64,000 nucleotides of DNA from Cloeon dipterum (taxonomy: Eukaryota; Arthropoda; Insecta; Ephemeroptera; Baetidae), in contig NC_088789.1 of the NCBI RefSeq assembly GCF_949628265.1, positions 30,497,883 to 30,561,882 of the forward strand, in the 5' to 3' direction. The position numbers were made by a program, and so were the translations under genes. Under the pieces are notes generated by a model. It had not been told where the DNA came from. It worked only from the letters and a program-made list of their open reading frames with translations, and made no database searches. Shown one piece after another: positions 23,082-34,639 of the stretch; positions within the stretch are counted from its first letter, which is position 1, and the number at the start of each line of letters is the position of its first letter.

Positions 23082-26000
23082 ATGTTTCTCGGTTTGCTGG
23101 TGCTCTTATTGGCGGCCCAGGGCTCTGCAGGGCAGCAATGCCAGAGGCACATCGACGACTACAAGAGTGCCCTCGGTCGCGGCGAGCTTTGGGCTCTAAA
23201 CAGTAGGTTTTAATTCATAAATTAATTTCAACCCCTTAAAATGATCTTTCAAGTGTACGAATCGTCTACGAAACTACTTGACGGCGTGCTGACCGGACTG
23301 ATCGCGCCACCAGGGAACTTTGACCAGTGCCTGGCCGTCAGGGCGCCCGAATTCAAGGGCAAATACTGCAGGGTCAAGATCCAATTCGAACAAAATGAGG
23401 TACATTTTCAATTGGACGAAGTTTTTGTGCACACCAATCGATTCCTGAGGGTGGAATTAGATATAGAGGATGTTTTTTTCGACCGAAAAGTTCAGCGCGA
23501 CGTGTGAACGTTTTTCCCGCCAAAACAGAGAATGAATGTAAGAAGTGCGCATGTGTGAGAGCTGGTTTGAGCACTTGCAGAGAGACCCCTTTGTACGAAT
23601 GACTTCTTTGTCAGATCCAGATAGCTCTGACGCGTGCGCACTTCTCGCTTATATGGTCATATTATTTTGGCGGGAAAAAAGTTCGCACTTCGCGATGGAC
23701 GTTTTGGTCGGAAAAAATATCTACCCTCCAGAATCGATTGGTAATCTTCGCCAAAGACGATCTTTAAACCATAATTCGAGCACATATCAATAACTTTCCT
23801 CAGTTGTTGCCCACCTACGAGGTTGCAGCCTGCGGACCTTCCACCTGCAGTGGTGAAGAGATCGCTCAGCTCGCCGAGTTTAACATGGGCACCGTCGGTC
23901 TGAACGTCAGCAACGCTGTGACCTACGTTCCCTCGTGCGAGTACGATGGAGGCCGCAACCCTGATGCCGGCTTTTGGGCAACTATGTGAGTTGAAACTAA
24001 ACCAGACTGAGAAGCTTAAGACAATCTCCATGTTTCAGAGGAGTTATCGCCTTTCTTGTCCTCCTGGTCATTTTGGCGGCAATCGCCGAGTGGTATTTCG
24101 AAAAATCCAAAGCAAAACCACCAGAAGCCATCGTGACCCTGACCACGGCCTTCTCCCTGAAGAGGAACCTGCAGCAACTTTTCAAAATCTCCAGGAGCAA
24201 AGTTGCAGGACAGGTTCCGTGCTTGAACGGAATCCGGGTCATCAGCACCATCTGGGTGGTCATCGGCCACAAATACGAAATCTTCCTACCTAATATGCCC
24301 TTCGTGAACACCTTTGAACTCCTCAAGGTATTATTGTTCAGGTTAATCAAACTGACCTGATACTGTCCTCAACAGATGCCGCAGAAATTCAGCTCGATGC
24401 CGTACATTAACGCCCTGTTCGCGGTCGACACCTTTTTCGTCCTGAGCGGCTTCCTGGTCACCTACATCTACTGCACGGACGCCATCAAGGGCCGAAAGTT
24501 CAACCTTATTCAGTACTATGTGTACAGATACTTGAGGTGACAATTATTTAGTTGATAACATTTAACTCGATTATATAATTGAAAATATTAGATAAGATAT
24601 TAAAATTATCAGATAAGACAAACATTTCCATATCTTTGAAATTCACCTAACCTTATCTTAGGCTGACTGTTCCGGTTGCTGTGATGGTACTTTTCGTTTC
24701 ATTTGTTGTCTACCACATCGGAAGAGGACCGCAGTGGAACACGCTTCTCGGGTTTCAGTCTCAAATTTGCAGGGAAAAATGGTGGACCACTCTTCTCTAT
24801 ATTAACAATTTCGCTGATTACGATAAGTACCCAGTCATGAACACGGTAAACGATTGACTTCCCAAGTAGAAAGTGCTGATTATAATTCTTTTGGCAGTGT
24901 TTGTACGTGTCTTGGTACCTGTCAGTGGACATGCAACTCTCCTGGGTGGCACCAATCGTTCTGCTTCCTCTGATGCGTTGGCCCAAGTACACTATGGTCG
25001 GCGTTGGAGGCCTCGTTTTGCTCAGCACCAGCCTCATCTTCGGACTGACCTTCGCTTACGACTTCTTCTGGACCTACCCCGTCTACAATATTCCTTAGTA
25101 ATATACTTTTAAAGCTCATTTGACACTCTTAAGGCCATTTTTATTTGCTAAATAGTGAAACAAGCCAGCCCGATTACTATTTCTGGTGCTATGTGATGCC
25201 GTGGACGCGCGCGCAGCCGTACCTGGTGGGCATGGCGCTGGGCTGGCTGATGAGCAAGCCACGGAAGCCACTGAGCCGCGTCTGGGCACTGGCAATCTGG
25301 CTGATCAGCACGGCTTGCGTGCTTGCTGTGCTGCTCACCGTCACCCTGGCCTACCAACCTGACCACCCCTACAACGAGATCGAGGCTGCATTCTACAACT
25401 CTCTGCACAGACTCGTTTGGGGTCTCAGCATCGCCTGGGTCATCTACGCCTGCACCAACGGACTCGCAGGTCAAAATAGTTCTTTCAGCTCCTGAGATTC
25501 TCTCCCTTGTCCTCGTGATTTCAACTCTCTTGTCCCTGTTGTTGTCCTTTTCCTTTTAGGTCGGAAAAATATCCACTTACTCGACAATCAAGAATCTTCT
25601 TCAAAGACAGTCTTTTAAACCAATGAACCTGTGGCCATAGCTGCTAGATTCTTCTTTTAACCCTGGCTACTGTTCTACGTCATTTAATTGCTTCCAGCTG
25701 CCTTTTTTTTAATTCTCCTCGTACCAATTTTTTACCATCATGCACTCCCTTTCTCTCACACCTTTCCTAAACCTTATTTCCTATTATTCTAGGTCCAATC
25801 AACAGCTTCCTTTCGTGGCACTACTGGCAGCCCTTCAGCAAACTCTCCTATTGCGTTTTCCTGACGCACACCCTCGTCATTTTCAGTGACGCTGGCCTGA
25901 ATAGAACTCCGGCGTATTTCTCCCACGGCTACATGGTACTAACTTAATTCAAATATCACATTTTGACATATATCTTGAATCGATTTTCAGGCGCACAGTG

Positions 26001-26245
26001 TGCTTGGTGATTTGGTTGTTGATATTCCCTTCGCCATTCTGCTATACGTAACAACAGAGGCGCCATCCATCACTCTTATTCGGAGACTCTTTGGCAAAGG
26101 TGACTATTTGTTTTACTCTAACTTAAAAATTAATTATATTTGTCAAGCGGTGTTTATCACTGCTAGTTGGTATTAAACATTTAAGTAAAGAGTCGTTTCT
26201 TTGTGCGTTACAGATAGAAGGGCGGCAACAACGCCAGAAAAGTGA
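23082..26245 (+). CDS. Nose-resistant-to-fluoxetine (NRF-6)-like membrane acyltransferase
   Basis: Eleven exons join in frame to 626 aa: 23082-23202, 23254-23399, 23804-23985, 24039-24327, 24376-24536, 24662-24845, 24898-25097, 25156-25469, 25793-25935, 25991-26099, 26214-26245. A signal peptide (MFLGLLVLLLAAQGSAG) precedes a Cys-containing extracellular NRF domain (to about residue 150). A membrane segment follows (GVIAFLVLLVILAAIAEW), then an acyltransferase-3 domain with CLNGIRVISTIWVVIGHKY (about 209-227), the hallmark FAVDTFFVLSGFLVTY (about 263-278) and many membrane helices. The family is known for NRF-6 of C. elegans (lipid or drug transport in the gut); the substrate is unknown here. 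A splice-acceptor-like TTTCTGTTTCAG stands 8 bases before the ATG, suggesting a 5'UTR intron. Exons are clearly GC-richer than the surrounding arrays. It is a single intact gene, on the opposite strand to both arrays. Confidence 0.92.
23409..23785. mobile_element. Foldback MITE in intron 2 of the acyltransferase gene
   Basis: Outer arms pair CACCAATCGATTC (from 23434) with GAATCGATTGGTA (near 23731), and GACCGAAAAGTTCAGCGCGA with TCGCGATGGACGTTTTGGTC. The inner arms pair TTTTTCCCGCCAAAACA with ATTTTGGCGGGAAAAAA, and TGCGCATGTGTGAGAGCTGG with its partner near 23620. The same element, less decayed, is at 40111-40510. It lies wholly within the intron (23400-23803). Confidence 0.8.
25559..25622. 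mobile_element. Solo end of the same foldback MITE in intron 8
   Basis: GGTCGGAAAAATATCCACTT, TCGACAATCAAGAATCTTC and CAAAGACAGTCTTTTAAACCA correspond, in the same order, to the right end of the intron 2 element (23713-23780). Only one arm is present. Confidence 0.6.
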
Positions 26246-26270
26246 CCAGATTCAATCTTGTTGCGTTGAA

Positions 26271-26281
26271 AATAAAATAAA
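26271..26281 (+). promoter_or_regulatory. Polyadenylation signals of the acyltransferase gene
   Basis: Two overlapping AATAAA hexamers begin 26 bases after the stop codon. This implies an unusually short 3'UTR; a later signal may also be used. Confidence 0.5.
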
Positions 26282-26682
26282 AACAATGCAAATTAATTTC
26301 TTTTGGTTTTCGTGTTTTAAAACAATGACAAAATAATTTGAGCTGGGCTTTTTAATATTTATACACCTAATAATTGGCATAAAAACCAACAGCAAAAGAT
26401 TTCAGTCGTCTATAAAATTTGATCTTTTTGGGTTTCGACTAAGAATTTTGGAAAAAATATATTTTTACGCTAAAAGCAAGGATTTTAATATGTAATCAGA
26501 GTGGAAACCCACAAATTTGAAAATTAGCCATGCGGTGCCATCTGCTGGCAGTTTCGAACACCAAGCTTTTCCCGTCCATTGCATTGGCTGTCCCAGATTT
26601 TGCCTCCCACTTTCTAGATCTGCGCAGGAGCGATTGTCTCCTCTCTAACGTAGCTTATTCTAATAGTTAGCTCTCTCATCGC

Positions 26683-26715
26683 TATAAAATCAGCATCGCA
26701 GTTCGCCTCCAAGCA
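26683..26715 (+). promoter_or_regulatory. TATA promoter of the ankyrin gene
   Basis: TATAAAA at 26683-26689 is followed about 20 bases later by GCATCGCAGTTCG, a good match to the arthropod initiator (CAGT). A first exon would run to the donor CCTGTAAGT near 26768. The 5'UTR intron would end at TTTCCAG (27371-27377), 19 bases before the ATG. Spacing and order support one transcription unit. Confidence 0.6.
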
Positions 26716-27046
26716 TTGAATTCGTCGCTTTATACTTTCCAAAGCTGCTATCTTGTCGCAACACCCTGTAAGTCCCTTTTTAATATACGTTTATTATTAT
26801 TTCAGCTGCCGCAAGTCACTTGAAATAATTAAATAATAATCCGTAGCCTTATTTTGCCGCAAAATTCTTAGGAAATCCTTTTAACGCGTAAATACAGTCA
26901 CGTCAAAATCAAACTTAGGCTAAAAATTGCATTCTCAAATTAATATTTTTTTTAAAATCGCGTTATCTGAATTAAGGGTATTTAAAAGCAGGTGGGTTCG
27001 CTTTTTTAAGATGTAGGACAAAATTCAACGGATTCTCCTTCTTGTT

Positions 27047-27143
27047 AGAGGTGTATACTGTCCTCAAACATTAAAAACACAATGGGGGTTATTTCTAAAA
27101 AATGTGAAACATTTCGTTTATTCGTGGAATTGACAGTATACCT
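27047..27143. repeat. Small inverted repeat in the 5'UTR intron
   Basis: GAGGTGTATACTGTCC near 27048 pairs, with a two-base gap, with GACAGTATACCTC near 27131. This is the outline of a MITE of about 100 bases or a decayed one. Confidence 0.4.
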
Positions 27144-27396
27144 CGCCGTGATAAGTCAACGAACCTTTCCCTGCATGTAGTTCATTTATCCTCCCCTAAC
27201 GCTTGAATTGCTTTGTAATACAAGCGGCTCAGGCACGGACCGGACCAAAAAGTCGTAAACAGGCACGGACTGACCAGTAGTTTAATTAAAAATCAAGTTA
27301 TGCTCGCTCTTTATATAAAAAAAAAATCGTGCAATAATCATGTTTAAGCGTTTGTTTGATAATGTTTCAATTTCCAGCTCCTGTAACTTAGACATA

Positions 27397-29034
27397 ATGG
27401 ACAACAAAAAGGCGGAGGACAGTACTGACAATTCCAACAGAGACAGTGAGTTTATTAATTTTAAATAAAACTTTACGGCAAATTTCAAAAATTCCATTTT
27501 TATCTTAGAAAAACGATCGGCTGAGGGGGCGTTGCAAGATCTTCCAGACACGAAAAAGGTCAAGCCACACGAAGCAGACTCCCTCCAGAACAAACTAGAC
27601 TACATTGAAGCGAACAAGGGCGGCATTCCCTCTCTGCACTTCGCAGCCAAGGTGTTGGATGTTGACGTTTGTCGCCACCTGGTGGATAAGGGCGCCAATG
27701 TCAAAGAAAAATGCACCATTTCTGGCGCCACTCCCCTACACTACGCTGCCTTGAATGCAGCCAACGGAGAGAGTCTCATCGAGTTCTTCCTTGAAAGGGG
27801 AAATCACCTTGATGGGCCCGAAGATTGCGATGTAGCATCGATCCTCTTTGTCCTTAATGCCGGAAATATAGAGCTTGCAAGCAGGATGCACGTTCTCTCA
27901 GAAAAATATCAAGACCAGCGCGAAAGAACGAGTTTGCTGCACTTTTGTCTGAAGGAGAATATCTTGAAGTTTGCGAAACTTGTCTACAATAACGACGAAA
28001 GGCTGCTCAAGGATCCTGATTATGATCTTGACATCCTTCGCACAGCTTGCAGGTCTGGAGATCTTGAGATGATCAAGTGGCTTCTGGAAGAGATCAAAAT
28101 TGACGTCGACAAGTTTTCGGAAGACAATTTGGAAAACCAAGTGCGGAACTCTGCAATTACGAACTGCAAACATGGCAGCAAAATCCTTCCATACCTGTTC
28201 TCGAGGATCCAGCAATTCACAGATGATCAACAAAGATATGCTCTTAAATTCGCATTTTTCACAGTTTTGGGACATTGTCCTTTCTACGAAGAAGAGGCGG
28301 AAGAGTTGTTTAAGATCATTTCCGATACGAAGGTGGAAATGTGGAGAAGAAATGCGCTGCAACATTGTGTCTCGCGCAACAATCTAGACGCTGCGAAATT
28401 CGTGCACGGAAAGGACAGGAATCTCATCAACGTGGTCGACGGGTCCGGAATGACAATTCTCCACCTCGCAGCACGATTTGCAGACGTCGATGTGTGCCAG
28501 TGGCTGGTGGATCAGGGCCAAGACCTCAACGCTCGAAATAATTCTACTTTTGACAATATTGCCCATTTTGCTGCCGAGAACCAGATTTTTGGAAGATCAA
28601 TCATTGAAAAATTTGGAAAGAAACTCGGTACACTCATCGAACAAGTTAACAAAAGCGGATACACTCCTCTTCAATGGGCCCTGATAGAAGAAAACGTCAA
28701 GGCCGCAAAAGCTTTGCTGGAAGTGGGCGCCCGACCGAAGACTAACGGCATCAACATGCTCCACTTTTGCGTCATGAACAACAAGCTGAAGAGCGCCAAA
28801 TTCGTGCACGCCAGGAACGAAAATCTGATTAAGGAGAAGGGAGAGGGAGGAAAAACCACCCTTCACCTTGCAGTCGAATATGCCAACAAAACGTTTTGGG
28901 GATGGCTTGTTAGTAAGGGGGCTGATCCCCTAGAGACGACCGCGGGAGGAAAATCTGTTCAAGAAACCATTGACAACGTGGGGGCGCAGCAGTTTTTATC
29001 CTATTTCGTCCTCAGCAAAAGAAATATTTTCTAA
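27397..29034 (+). CDS. Ankyrin-repeat protein
   Basis: Two coding exons (27397-27445 and 27509-29034) join in frame to 524 aa. The ATG follows a TTTCCAG acceptor by 19 bases. After a charged N-terminus (about 45 aa) come ankyrin units: IPSLHFAAKVLDVDVCRHLV (about residue 57), GATPLHYAALNA, a weaker middle part, GMTILHLAARFADVDVCQWL, YTPLQWALIEENVKAAKALL and KTTLHLAVEYANKTFWGWLV at the end. A second repeat is laid over this: LLHFCLKENILKFAKLVY, ALQHCVSRNNLDAAKFVH and MLHFCVMNNKLKSAKFVH recur, each followed by a unit beginning G-T-LHLA in the last two cases. There is no death, kinase or membrane domain, so the function is a protein-binding scaffold of unknown partner. The coding sequence has higher GC than the spacers. 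AATAAA is at 29276. Confidence 0.9.
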
Positions 29035-29559
29035 TGCTTTTAGTAATAATATAATGATCCTCTTATTTGAGGAATAATCGGTGGCCAAAATGGGCCGGAC
29101 AGGCCATCAGCCCCACAGTGAAGAAGGGCTGCCCATCGATGTATTGTACGCCAGTCCGTGCACGATCTGCTTCAAACAATTCAATGATTTTAATCTGAAA
29201 TTTACAATGTCCAACGAGTTTGCAATTATCACCTGCATTTTAAGGTAAAATATCGATATTTGGTATATTTATTCGAATAAAAATAATATTGGACAGATAA
29301 AAAGAATAGTTTTTCTTTCACAAAATCGTGTTACGATAAAGACTGTTTCCGATGCATCTAATGAATTTTTTTAAATCTTTGAACGCAGTTTTCAGTCAGC
29401 AAGTTAAATAGATGTATACATTTTTTACTGTTTTATTCCCGTTTATTGTTTTCTAGAAAACCGGCAAGAAATTTTAGGATTTTTCTACAAGATGTACTAC
29501 TATTTTTATTAATTGTTCAAATTTAAAAGTACTGTCCGTTACAAGCCGCAGCACTCTCT

Positions 29560-30140
29560 TTTTTCTCTTGTTCATTTTTTGCAGGAATTCACCAAAAACC
29601 ATTCATTTAATTCCCATTCTGCTTGTGGACAAAAATATTTCTAGTCATTATTGGGACCAACGGAAATGATGTCCCCCGCTTTTTAGGCCGTTTGAATTTG
29701 GTTTCGTGACGTGAGAAATTTAATTAAGGCTGTTTAGTTCGATATTTGAGTGCAATTTGACTAAACCGAGCTTCGAGATTGACGGCAACTCTGTCAATTT
29801 GCCGCAGGAATTTAAAAAAAAATCCAGAAAGCTATTCACAAGCGCAAATATTTCTTTATCTTCTGTGAGATGCACCGCAGCTGCAAGCAGCACTACAGGG
29901 TAGCTCCGCGGGTTGCATACTTCCCCTGAATTAGTGCAACTTCTTTTGCAACGCATCAAGACTGCGTCTGGAAAGCGGCACCTCTGCTGAACAACTGTGC
30001 TGCGGCTCTCAGCAACAGTTTGTGTCAGATCTTCCAGCGGGTGAAAGACTAATGGACTGGAAACCGCGAATCACAAACACGAGCCGAAAGAAGACGAGCA
30101 AAATAACCGTTGATTTGTTAGACAATTAAAACCGTTCCTC
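29560..30140. repeat. Spacer block S6, first copy
   Basis: Recurs at 33965-35010, 51575-52340 and 55205-55965. Shared marks are AATTCACCAAAAACCATTCA, GGAAATGATGTCCCC, TTTAGGCCGTTTGAA, GGTTTCGTGACGTGAGAAAT and AAGCTTCGAGAT-GACGGCAAC. Its right third is a LINE fragment. No gene of its own. Confidence 0.75.
29880..30130 (+). mobile_element. LINE reverse-transcriptase remnant 1
   Basis: Shows, in order, CGCGGGTTGCAT, the LQ-R-K helix region (CAACGCATCAAGACTGC), and the stretch that in other copies reads IP-DWK (here GGACTGGAAACCGCGAATCA). Frames are broken. Orientation is opposite to the zinc-finger genes. Confidence 0.55.
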
Positions 30141-30289
30141 ACCCTCCGCGCTGTCTGGCCGAGCATTAAATGACAGGAAATTCAAAAGTCTTTTAAATTC
30201 CAATTGGGCCTACCTCAAGCACAAGTTAAAATTACCGAGGAATCATCAAATGGAACGCCCCGATTGGCCAAAACACAAGACTTAGGCAA

Positions 30290-30640
30290 CCACAGCACGA
30301 CACAAAATCCTCGCGGGTTACATGTTGCCCCTGAATAATTGCAATTTCTTCTGCAGCGCATGAAGGCAATGGGAAAGCGGCGCGTCTGCTGGAAAACAGT
30401 GCGGCGGCCCTCAGGAGCAGTTTGTGCCACATCTTCCGGCGGGTGAAATACCGACGGACTAGGAAGACCATATTATCAAAGACGGGCAAAAAGACGACGT
30501 GCGAAATTACCGGCCGCGCGATCGATCAGTACTCGAGAGGATCGGTAACTTTTTGAGTAACGAATGTTTTCCTGAAAAACCAGCACGAATTCGGAGCGCG
30601 ACGCAGCTGCTCAGTAACCCTTCTGACAAGACTGATTTAT
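30290..30640 (+). mobile_element. LINE reverse-transcriptase remnant 2
   Basis: Bases encode, with frame shifts, TDWE/RTILSKTGKKTTCEITG-type sequence, then LERIGNFL and the NQH-F-SATQLL region (CCAGCACGAATTCGGAGCGC) up to LTRLIYS. This is the order of fingers and palm blocks of non-LTR reverse transcriptases. Confidence 0.6.
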
Positions 30641-31006
30641 TCGTAGATAATTCTTTTTCGAAAATTTCTTGATCTCCAAGTTTACTGTATTTGAGGTGTG
30701 CAAAAGAGCTATATTTTTACGACTTCAAATCCTTACATTCAAAAAATCTTTTGGAAAAGTTCAAAGCTGTATTAAAAAATAAATGCTTCACAAAACAAGC
30801 AGGAAAGCAGGAATTTGATCAATAAAATATATTTTGTTTTTGAAGCAACTGATTAGTTTAAATAAAGATTCGTATCCTTAACCAATATTAATCTTTTTTA
30901 TTTTCATGAAAATTTATATCAGACATAGAGTATGAACTTAATACAAATAATAAAGAGTTCTACAAGCTGTGCAATAGAATTTGAGTTCTTGAATTCTGTA
31001 TCATAT

Positions 31007-32280
31007 TTACAATTTGTGTTTCTTTCTCATGTGACGGTTCAGACTGCATTTGAAGATGTATGATTTTGAGCACTTGCCACATTTAAATTCTCCCTTTCTG
31101 CATGACTTCAAGTGCGATTTGTACAAACCAGAACATTGGAATTTGCCCTTGCATTGGCTGCACTTTCTAATTTTCAGGTGGTAACATTTCATAGCATTGA
31201 TAGAAACATCCAATTTGCAAAAAGTACACACCTTGAAATTGTGGAATAGATTTACATGTTTCTTTACTCTGTATTCAGACGAGAACATTCTTTCACATAT
31301 TTTGCATTTAATGTATTTTTGCAAGTGCTTGAAAGCTATGTGTTGTTCCAAATTAAATTTTAGCATTGCTTTGTATTCGCAATCATTGCATTTGAACATT
31401 TTTGCCTCGTCATCTTTCCCGTGAGCAGAATCAAAGTGTGATTTCATTTCGATTTTCGTTTTGAAAAATGAAAAGCAACCATGACGAGAACATTTTACAG
31501 GAAAATCTTTGTGAACGTGGCGAACATGTTGGTTGTACTTGGATGGTCCCTCAAATTCCTTCCCACAAAAACTGCACTTGAATTTTTCCCGTTCCTTTGA
31601 ATTTTCGTGGACATTCTTGTCGTGCTCTTCTTTTTCTTCAAGAGTGTGGAAATAAGAAGCACAATTGAAGTTTTCACATCTGATGGCTTCCTTGTGCATT
31701 TTCTTTACATGTCTTGACAAATCAAAAGAATATTTAAATATCTTCCCGCAGTAGATGCATTTCCATTGCCTCGGCCGCGTTTCAGCTTCGACAAATCGTC
31801 TTTCTTCGCCGTTGCTTTGCGGCAGCTCAATTTTCTCCAACTGCACCCAACACTGCTCCATTTTCCCCTCTATAAAAGAAAAAATATTTAAACCAACCAT
31901 ACAGGGCTTTTAAGGAGTGAATTTTACCTAAATAGTTTTTCCGCAGCTCCTTTGCTGCTTCGTCCGAATAATCCGAATTCCTGGGCCACCAAACCAAAGC
32001 CTCGTCTGACATTCTATTGAATTTCCAGAGAAACCTTAAGGGAAAATTCCTCAAATAAAATAAAACAGATTCCTTAAATTCCTATTTTGAAAACTCACTC
32101 GGCCTGCCAGACACAAAAGTAGCAAATTTTGTCCTCGTCCAGGATTTCTTCTGCCAACTCGTGTTCGCAGACATTGAGAAACCAACTCTGCAATTTTTGC
32201 TTGTCCACTTGGAGAACGTGGACAGCGCCGTCCGCCGTCGGACGCTCGCAAATCAAGCACAACTCATTTTGCAACGACAT
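31007..32280 (-). CDS. ZAD-C2H2 zinc-finger protein Z1
   Basis: Three exons (32099-32280, 31928-32049, 31007-31869) join in frame to 388 aa. The ZAD domain has paired cysteines C8/C11 (LCLIC) and C53/C56 (ICYFC). The second exon encodes ENFPLRFLWKFNRMSDEALV, and the last exon encodes nine fingers from about residue 137. Fingers 2 and 4 have four residues between the cysteines. Finger 7 (CTFCKLDV...KCYHLKIRKC) and finger 8 (ending HLKSC) are C2HC-like; the others are C2H2. ZAD proteins are nuclear DNA-binding factors that dimerise through ZAD. The target is unknown. Start: first ATG, eight codons before LCLIC+1, conserved. AATAAA for the minus strand is at 30897-30902. Intron 2 is 58 bases. 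Confidence 0.9.
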
Positions 32281-32639
32281 CTCAGACTGACTACCTGAGC
32301 CTGAGTGAAAGATGGAAGGTTCCAGGTGGGTGAACAGGTTCCAGGTGGAAGAAGCGATCACAGCGCTGCTCTTAAGGAAGAAATAATATTAAACAAAATT
32401 TAAATGCTTTTAGCGCCTTTTATTAAAGCAAATCTGATTATTAACTTTGAAAAGAGTTTACAATTTATTAATTAAGATGAATCCGAGAAGGAGGAAAATG
32501 TGGATTTTTCGTATTCCCTTATTGATTGAAATAAGCCAGCTTTATTTTTTTTATTCGGACCGATCGCCGCATATTATCTGCGCTAAACTGTTTCATTTTA
32601 TTATACTCTCGAGCGGCTGACAGCTGGCAACCAGCACGA

Positions 32640-32765
32640 CTTGGCAGCTGCGCGGGTTGCATATCCACGGGCCGAATAGACGCAGCTTCTGCAGCAGCGC
32701 ATCAAGAAGGCGACGGGAGAACGGATGAAAAACTGCCCCATCTTCCGGCGGGTTATATTTAAGTC
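32640..32765 (+). mobile_element. LINE reverse-transcriptase remnant 3 (short)
   Basis: Only the CAGCTTCTGCAGCAGCGCAT, AGAAGGCGACGGGAGAACGG and CATCTTCCGGCGGGT parts remain before the sequence passes into block S2 at about 32765. Confidence 0.55.
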
Positions 32766-33750
32766 AGAGTGCCAAGCCCTACAGCCGTTTATTTTAATTT
32801 CATCAGCAGCTCTCTTCCGCGCCGTTGCTCTGTAATTAGCTTCCGAAAATTTAAGTTATTATTCGGAAATATCTGGAGAATCATGTTAGCAGGGCATCGC
32901 AACAAAACGAAACCATTTTTGCCCGAAATTCACATTAATGTCCCTTTACGCTTTTAATTAAATAAAATTCTCACTTGCTTCTAAAATGGCCATTTCAGGA
33001 ATTCCCACGCACCAAACAATAGAGATGCGCTTTATATTTTAACCATCAAAGAGTTTAAGCAGTTTAACCCGCTTCCCATCCTAACGTGGAGACAATTTTT
33101 TTAGGTGATTTAATAATTTTTTGCTTTATTTTTTCTGTGTAAAGCGAGAGCGAGGTGAATGTCACGCGAGAACGCGAGAGGCTGGACCTGTTTTCACGTG
33201 AAATTGCTTTCCAATGGCTGTGCTGTGACCCAGTGCGCGGTGCACCGCCGACATGATTATTTTTTTTTTGCAAATTGCGGTCTAGCGGATGATGGACTAA
33301 TTGCCAATTATGCGCGCGAGGGTGGAAGAAAAGGGTTAAAAACCGCAATTATGCGGAAATCGTCGGGCCAGCCGGCCATCACTTTGACATCTTCGCTTTT
33401 GTTCACGAATTCCTGGCAAGGATCTTCGTCAGCCAGGCTTGCCGCCAACAAAAGACTCGAAAGATCAGGAATTTCACCTGTCACAAAATCAGCTCGTTGA
33501 TGAATTCCAACTTTTGTTCCAGGGTCGGATTCCAAGGTTGGAATTTTTCCTTCTTCTGACCGTTCCTCTACATAAGCTGTTAATAAAAATATCTCCGATA
33601 TTGCGTAACTTGATGAAATTTCAAATTGATCACTGCTGTTCTTAAAGGAATCTTCTGAAATAGGTCTTGGAATTGGTTTAAGATCGAGTAACAGAAAATT
33701 ATGGTAAATCTGAACGAAATTTAATGGCCATAGAATTAAAAAAAATACAA
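32765..33750. repeat. Spacer block S2, first copy
   Basis: Near-identical to 62808-63830, and in part to 39285-39850. Marks: GCCAAGCCCTACAGCCGTT, CGGAAATATCTGGAGAATCA, CCAAACAATAGAGATGCGCT and GGTCTAGCGGATGATGGACT. Confidence 0.8.
33301..33548 (-). pseudogene. Disrupted copy of the exon at 63.4 kb
   Basis: The minus strand carries the same sequence as 63355-63600, including VTGEIPDLSSLLLAASLAD and VMAGWPDDFRIIAVFNPFLP. Two extra A bases on the plus strand at CACAAAATCAGC (CACAATCAGC in the other copy) break the frame between NELI and VTGEI. Confidence 0.6.
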
Positions 33751-33784
33751 TTAACAGAAGATGGAAAATCCTGACAAATATTAA

Positions 33785-33963
33785 CCCTTTTTATTTTGAT
33801 GAAGAGTAATATCAGACACAGAGTGAACTTAATACACATAATAGAGATCTACAAACTGTGCAATAGAATTTTAGTTCTTATGTTCTGTATCATATTTACA
33901 ATTTGTGTTTTTTTCTCATGTGACGGTTCAGATTGCATTTGAATTTAAATGATTTTGAGCATA
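33785..33963 (-). pseudogene. 3' fragment of a ZAD-C2H2 gene
   Basis: Encodes the last residues KFKCNLNRHMRKKHKL of the final finger, plus the usual 3' flank (CTGTGCAATAGAATTT, TTCTGTATCATATTTAC). It stops dead at about 33963, where block S6 begins. Confidence 0.75.
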
Positions 33964-34196
33964 ATTGTTATATTGCATTTTCACCTTAACTCAGAAATTT
34001 ACTCTCCGCGTGCGAGCCGTGGCACTCTCTTTCCTTTCTCGTTAATTTATTTTTGGACGAATTCACCAAAAACCATTGATTTAATTCTCATTGTGCGTGT
34101 GGTAAACAATCTTACTATTCATTGGGAAAACCGGAAATGATGTCCCCAATTTTTAGGCCGTTTGAAGCTTGAATTGGGTTTCGTGACGTTAGAATT

Positions 34197-34470
34197 TTTT
34201 TTATCCCTTTCCTCGAACCGGGAAGGGTGCGTACTGCACTAGCACGAATGCTGAAACCCTTCTGGTGCGAATAACACCGCGAACGGATAACATGGGCGCA
34301 CGGGGCCGCACAGGGACGCAGCCCACTCAAAGGCCACTTGCCTCCGCACCGAGGACTGCATTGAAACGCTAGACATTCGTCCCGTGAAGCCAAATCACGC
34401 ATGCTGGACAGGTGCAAAGCAGCAAGTAGCGAGTCGGCGCCGGTGCGCCTCCCAGCCCGTCGTGCAATTT
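34197..34470 (-). mobile_element. GC-rich insertion ending in an A-rich tail (SINE or retroposed RNA candidate)
   Basis: Paralogous spacers read straight from GGTTTCGTGACGTGAGAAAT to GTTTAGTTCGATATTTG. Here 275 bases intervene, much richer in G and C. On the minus strand the insert ends GGTTCGAGGAAAGGGATAAAAAAAA, that is, with an A-run as retroposed sequences do, next to a GGTTCGA motif resembling a polymerase III B box. I could not assign it to a known SINE or structural RNA. Confidence 0.4.
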
Positions 34471-34639
34471 GAGCATTTCTGTTTAGTTCGATATTTGAGT
34501 GCAATTTGACCAAACCAAGCTTCGAGATCGACGGCAACTCTGTCAATTTGCCGCAGGAATTTCCAAAAAAATTATCAGAAACCTTTTCGCAAGCGTAAAC
34601 ATTTCCTATTTCCTGCGAGATGCACAGCAGCTGCAAGCG

